Translations under genes and position numbers: made by a program
The notes under the pieces: generated by a model
The model's database searches: none
Told to the model about the DNA's origin: nothing
The model's input: the letters and a program-made list of their open reading frames with translations, nothing else
Shown: one piece after another, positions 6,287 to 9,506 of the stretch
How positions within the stretch are numbered: the stretch's first letter is position 1
Layout of the letters: every line of letters begins with the position of its first letter
Assembly: GCA_002319875.1 (NCBI GenBank)
Contig: DCFS01000178.1
Span: 3,955-13,460, forward strand
Reading direction: 5' to 3'
Length of the DNA: 9,506 nucleotides
Source: Treponema sp. UBA1798
GTDB taxonomy: Bacteria; Spirochaetota; Spirochaetia; Treponematales; Treponemataceae

Positions 6287-7070
6287 TCTTCTGATCGCCG
6301 ATGATGAAGAACTCGAACGAGAAGCTCTTCACTTGTTTGTAGTGCAGTCTGAAACAGATGCCGTATCAATAGCAGAATGTGTGTCGGGAACCGAACTCAT
6401 AAAAAAATGTATGGAAATCAGACCTGATATCATTATCCTTGATATAAACATGCCAGGACTAAACGGGCTTGAAGCACTGAAAAAAATACGTCAGGCAGAC
6501 TGCAGGGCTCTCGTCATCATATCATCGGCATACGACCAGTTCGATTATGCCGTGGCGGCAATGCAGCTGGGGGTAATCAATTTCCTTGTAAAACCGGTAA
6601 AAAAAGAAGTACTCATTGGCGCTCTTTCAAAAGCAAAAGAGATGCTGAAATGCGGACAGAATAGTCCTGCAGCCTTACAAAGTAACGAAACTGCCAAAGG
6701 ACTCATGCCGCAGAGCATACAGAGGATCATCGATTATCTGGAAACGAACTATAACAGACAGATCAGTCTTGATGATATTGCAGAAAACTGCGGTTGCAGC
6801 AAATACCATATGTCCCACATCTTCAGGCAGCACACAGGGACAACTATTTCCTGCTGTCTGCTTGACCTCAGATTAAAAAAAGCTAAAGAGCTGCTGGAAA
6901 CAACTGCACGGAGTATCAAAGAGATCAGTGCTGTTACCGGTTTTTCCGACCCGAACTATTTTTCGCTCGTATTCAAAAAAAATACCGGCATTTCTCCGGT
7001 ACAGTACCGCAGCAGACAGATTTCTGCCGGCATTACGGGTATTACAGAGAGTAACCGCAAAAGTTTATAG
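6279..7070 (+). CDS. AraC-family response regulator (YesN-like)
   Basis: A 263-residue cytoplasmic regulator. The receiver domain spans 1-122: acidic pair D8-D9, phospho-acceptor aspartate 55 in ILDINMPGLNG, serines 82-83 at the threonine position, and lysine 105 in VKP. A short linker leads to an AraC-type DNA-binding domain with two helix-turn-helix units at about 146-244, including SLDDIAENCGCSKYHMSHIF and IKEISAVTGFSDPNYFSLVFKK, ending in the family signature GISPVQYR. AAGGAG sits five bases before the ATG, inside the end of the kinase gene. It is the cognate partner of the kinase and probably activates the TRAP genes that follow. The usual tyrosine before the conserved LR of the AraC core (YLxxLR) appears as cysteine 193. 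Confidence 0.95.
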   Translation: MYNLLIADDEELEREALHLFVVQSETDAVSIAECVSGTELIKKCMEIRPDIIILDINMPGLNGLEALKKIRQADCRALVIISSAYDQFDYAVAAMQLGVINFLVKPVKKEVLIGALSKAKEMLKCGQNSPAALQSNETAKGLMPQSIQRIIDYLETNYNRQISLDDIAENCGCSKYHMSHIFRQHTGTTISCCLLDLRLKKAKELLETTARSIKEISAVTGFSDPNYFSLVFKKNTGISPVQYRSRQISAGITGITESNRKSL

Positions 7071-7168
7071 ACAATCGACAACAAATTATAGCGCGCGATT
7101 TAAAAACCGGACTTACAATTTATGAAGTCATGAAACCAGGTAACGAATATTACAATAAGGAGGACTTC
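7071..7168 (+). promoter_or_regulatory. Gap before dctP with possible activator-dependent promoter
   Basis: This 98-base gap separates the regulator stop from the TRAP binding-protein start. A -10-like TACAAT (7114-7119) has no -35 box at 16-18 bases, as expected for a promoter needing an activator. Two similar 9-mers, ACAAATTAT (7081-7089) and ACAATTTAT (7115-7123), lie 34 bases apart, and GACTT (7110-7114) mirrors AAGTC (7125-7129). No terminator is visible, so read-through from the regulator gene is also likely. The strong ribosome site AAGGAGG ends five bases before the ATG. Confidence 0.3.
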
Positions 7169-8203
7169 ATGAAAAAAATCATCATCGCTCTTACAGCAGT
7201 CAGCGTCATACTTATGACTGCCGGATGCAGCAAAAAAGAAGCGAAAAAAACAGAAACTGCTGCAGCTCAGCCTGCACAGGTGTTTACAATGCAGATCGGA
7301 CATGCACAGCCGACTGACAATCCGCGTCATATTTCTCTAGAGGCATTCAAGAAAATCGTCGAAGAAAAAACGAACGGCGGCATCAAAGTAGAAATTTACC
7401 CTGCCGGACAGCTCGGTACCGAAAAGGAAATGCTCGAACAGACATGCTCCGGCGTCATCCAGGGATTCCGCGGCGGACAGTTCGACTTTCTGCCCAAACT
7501 GCTGATATTCTCACTTCCGTTCCTCTGTGAAAACTCAGAACAGGTTACCCGCCTCATGAATTCACAGTTTGCAAAGGATGTCTGCGTCGATTCACAGAAA
7601 GACGGCGCCATTATCCTCGGTCTCGGAGATGCGGGTGGATTCCGGCAGTTCTCAAATAACAAACATCCGATCAAAAAACCGTCGGACCTCAAAGGTCTTA
7701 AAATGAGGACGAACGGCATGGATACCATAGACAAGACATTCAAAGCACTGGGCGCAAGCACCGTTTCCATTCCGTACAACGATCTGTATATGGCTCTTAA
7801 GACAGGCGTTGCAGATGGCCAGGAAAACCCGTGGGTTAACGTACAGGGAATGAAATTCTATGAAGTACAGAAATACTTTACGGCCATCAACTATCAGTTC
7901 CACCCGGATCCTTTCTATGTCAACCTGACATGGTTCAATTCACTGCCCGACAATTACAAGCAGATTCTCCGTGATGCAACCGATGAGATGTTCAAAGTGA
8001 ATAATGAAGCGATCGCAAACAATCAGCAGGCTGCTCTTGATATCATCAAAAAGAATTCAAACGTTTACGAACTTACTCCCGGAGAACGTGATGCTTTCAA
8101 GAAAGCTGTTGAGATTGTCTACGATCAATACGTCAAAGAAGGACGCCTTACTCAGGCCGAGCTGGATAAAATGCGCGCTATCGTAGCCGGTAAAGAAAAC
8201 TGA
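7169..8203 (+). CDS. dctP: TRAP transporter solute-binding lipoprotein (DctP family)
   Basis: A 344-residue lipid-anchored binding protein that captures an organic acid and hands it to the DctQ/DctM membrane subunits. The start at 7169 follows AAGGAGG with ideal spacing; an in-frame ATG at 7130 lacks such a site. The signal peptide ends in MTAGC with cysteine 20. Family landmarks are MQIGHAQPTDNPRH at 41-54, IYPAGQLGTEKEMLEQ at 76-91, the DLKGLKMR block ending in the carboxylate-binding arginine 180, and GVADGQENPW at 213-222. Length is normal for the family. A strong terminator follows its stop, so its mRNA should exceed that of the membrane subunits. C4-dicarboxylates and sugar acids are both possible substrates; sequence alone does not decide. 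Confidence 0.95.
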   Translation: MKKIIIALTAVSVILMTAGCSKKEAKKTETAAAQPAQVFTMQIGHAQPTDNPRHISLEAFKKIVEEKTNGGIKVEIYPAGQLGTEKEMLEQTCSGVIQGFRGGQFDFLPKLLIFSLPFLCENSEQVTRLMNSQFAKDVCVDSQKDGAIILGLGDAGGFRQFSNNKHPIKKPSDLKGLKMRTNGMDTIDKTFKALGASTVSIPYNDLYMALKTGVADGQENPWVNVQGMKFYEVQKYFTAINYQFHPDPFYVNLTWFNSLPDNYKQILRDATDEMFKVNNEAIANNQQAALDIIKKNSNVYELTPGERDAFKKAVEIVYDQYVKEGRLTQAELDKMRAIVAGKEN

Positions 8204-8210
8204 TATCTGC

Positions 8211-8232
8211 ACCGGCAGGTTTTCCTGCCGGT
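8211..8232 (+). terminator. First hairpin after dctP
   Basis: ACCGGCAGG (8211-8219) pairs perfectly with CCTGCCGGT (8224-8232) around a TTTT loop, seven bases after the dctP stop. Only two T residues follow the stem, so by itself it more likely protects the 3' end of the dctP mRNA than terminates. Confidence 0.7.
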
Positions 8233-8239
8233 TTCCAGT

Positions 8240-8274
8240 ACCGGATCCGGCCGTACGTCAGGATCCGGTTTTTT
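8240..8274 (+). terminator. Intrinsic terminator between dctP and dctQ
   Basis: ACCGGATCC (8240-8248) pairs perfectly with GGATCCGGT (8261-8269) around a 12-base loop, and the stem runs directly into TTTTTT (8269-8274). This is a classical factor-independent terminator. As no clear promoter lies between it and dctQ, it probably terminates partially and sets a high ratio of binding protein to membrane subunits. Confidence 0.8.
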
Positions 8275-8305
8275 CTGATATTATATCAATTCACATGAGG
8301 AAAAA

Positions 8306-8806
8306 ATGAATAAACTGGAAAAAGCCGGTAAGTTCCTTTACCGCATTTATTTCGGGATTGGCGTGTTTTCAGTAGCGGTTATGGCAATCTGCGTAATTTA
8401 TGCGGTTATTGCACGCTACTTTTTCGGTATTTCGCACACCTTTCTGGAAGAGTTCATTACAACAGTATTCGCATTCAGTACATTCTGGGGGATGGGAATA
8501 TGCTTTATTGAAAACGAACATGTCGTTATCGATTCTTTCTATACTATGTTCCCACCTGTCATCAGGACAGCCGTTACATTTTTCAACTATGCCGTAACCT
8601 TTGCCGTATTGTGTGTCATGCTCAAATACGGCTATCTCTATGCACTGAAATACGGAGCACAGATATCAATGGGCATGCGTATTCCCATGATCTGGATGTA
8701 CGGTATCATCCCTGCCGGCACTCTTCTTGCTGCTGTATGCGTCGTCATTAAGATCATACAGTTCATCGTATCACTGACCAAACCTTCAGCAAAAAAGGAG
8801 GCCTGA
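8306..8806 (+). CDS. dctQ: TRAP transporter small membrane subunit (DctQ)
   Basis: A 166-residue integral membrane protein, the usual size for DctQ, which pairs with DctM to form the TRAP permease. Four hydrophobic helices are visible at about 15-37, 46-66, 88-107 and 128-153. The first loop carries the family pattern RYFFGISHTFLEEF (37-50), followed by ENEHVVID (69-76). TGAGG lies six bases before the ATG. Its end is only two bases before the dctM start, so both are cotranscribed. Expression depends on read-through of the terminator upstream or on a promoter I cannot identify in the 102-base gap. Confidence 0.93.
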   Translation: MNKLEKAGKFLYRIYFGIGVFSVAVMAICVIYAVIARYFFGISHTFLEEFITTVFAFSTFWGMGICFIENEHVVIDSFYTMFPPVIRTAVTFFNYAVTFAVLCVMLKYGYLYALKYGAQISMGMRIPMIWMYGIIPAGTLLAAVCVVIKIIQFIVSLTKPSAKKEA

Positions 8807-8808
8807 AT

Positions 8809-9506
8809 ATGGCAATGTTCATTCTGCTTGTATTTCTGATTATATTTGCCGTTCTCGGTACCCCGCTCGCCTTTGCAATCGGAGCATCATGCCTTTCATA
8901 TATTGCTAAGTTTGCCCCGAATTTTATGCAGATGCTACCGCAGCGTGTATGGGGTGGTACATTCAGCTTTGTCATGGTAGCAATGCCGCTGTTCATGCTT
9001 GCCGGTGAACTGATGAATAAAGGCGGTATAACACAGCGCATTGTAGACTTCAGCATGTATCTGGTACGCCCGTTTCACGGCGGACTTGGAGAAGTCAACG
9101 TTATCGGCAGTATGATATTCGGCGGCATTTCAGGATCTTCCGTTGCCGACACTTCAGCACTCGGTTCAATCGAAATACCAGCCATGGAAAACGCAGGATA
9201 CCCCTCCCGCCTTACAGCCGGTGTTACCGTAGCTTCATCAACGATGGGGATGATTATTCCGCCGAGTGTTCCGATGATTGTATACGCTATGGTTTCAGGA
9301 GAATCAGTAGGAAAACTGTTTATTGCAGCACTGGTACCAGGTGTATTTATCGGACTTGCACAACTGATAATGATCTACGCTATTTCCGTAAAGCACGGAT
9401 ATCATCCTGCCCGGACTCCGTTTGAACCTGCGGATTTCCGGCATACCATGCTGTTCGGTCTTCCTGCAGTACTTATGCCGGTAGTCATCATCGTATTTGT
9501 AGGTCT
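8809..9506 (+). CDS. dctM: TRAP transporter large membrane subunit (DctM), N-terminal part
   Basis: The large TRAP permease subunit, which forms the transport path driven by a cation gradient. The first 232 residues are present; the family is usually about 425-430 residues, so roughly half lies beyond the window. Signature regions are PLFMLAGELMNKGGITQRIVD (60-80), FGGISGSSVADTSALGSIEIPAM (104-126) and MGMIIPPSVPMIVYAMVSGESVGKLF (146-171), all typical of DctM. AAGGAGG lies seven bases before the ATG, overlapping the end of dctQ. No defect is seen in the visible part. Confidence 0.96.
   Translation, partial: MAMFILLVFLIIFAVLGTPLAFAIGASCLSYIAKFAPNFMQMLPQRVWGGTFSFVMVAMPLFMLAGELMNKGGITQRIVDFSMYLVRPFHGGLGEVNVIGSMIFGGISGSSVADTSALGSIEIPAMENAGYPSRLTAGVTVASSTMGMIIPPSVPMIVYAMVSGESVGKLFIAALVPGVFIGLAQLIMIYAISVKHGYHPARTPFEPADFRHTMLFGLPAVLMPVVIIVFVG

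Noticed and set aside
6984..7000. Small hairpin ACCGG/CCGGT with a seven-base loop near the end of the regulator gene
   Set aside because: It lies within codons for the conserved AraC C-terminal signature and has no T-tract, so coding constraint explains it.
8276..8288. 13-base palindrome TGATATTATATCA before dctQ
   Set aside because: It is short and made of A and T with few other bases, so chance occurrence is likely. I found no second copy in the window.
1..9506. Mobile elements, tRNA or rRNA genes, CRISPR arrays
   Set aside because: No transposase or integrase frame, no spaced direct-repeat array and no recognisable tRNA or rRNA sequence was seen on either strand.

Overview
The window holds two divergent transporter regions of about 3.8 and 5.6 kb, separated by a regulatory gap of about 130 bases. 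Moderate base composition, several lipoproteins, one soluble exported binding protein (which fits a diderm) and the mix of families suggest a spirochaete, most likely Treponema or a relative. This is inference from general appearance; no marker gene is present.

Minus strand, read right to left from about 3820: a polar amino-acid ABC uptake system. A lipoprotein-type binding protein with its own promoter is followed by a 48-bp near-perfect palindrome. Next comes a near-consensus promoter with a hairpin leader, then a second, soluble binding protein about 67% identical to the first over the mature region. An intergenic hairpin, the membrane permease, the HisP/GlnQ-type ATPase and the first 149 codons of a MATE-family exporter follow. 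Two binding proteins probably feed one permease/ATPase pair.

Plus strand, from about 3841: a sensing and uptake module for a TRAP substrate. A divergent DctP-family lipoprotein overlaps a LytS-type histidine kinase by ATGA, and the kinase overlaps an AraC-type response regulator by 8 bp. After a 98-base gap come a canonical TRAP binding lipoprotein (dctP), a two-hairpin terminator region, dctQ and the N-terminal half of dctM. The likely logic is that the first lipoprotein captures a ligand outside the cytoplasmic membrane and reports it to the kinase, and the regulator then controls the TRAP genes. The layout resembles the Bacillus subtilis DctB-DctS-DctR unit and the Clostridium XylFII-LytS/YesN unit, with a different combination of families. 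The sensor protein has lost the canonical TRAP ligand arginine.

Non-coding structure is rich: three candidate sigma70-type promoters, an inverted repeat spanning the -10 box and start codon of the sensor gene, hairpins at the predicted 5' ends of both amino-acid binding-protein mRNAs, and hairpins after the binding-protein genes of both transporters. No tRNA, rRNA, CRISPR array or insertion sequence was seen. No gene-free stretch exceeds 300 bases.
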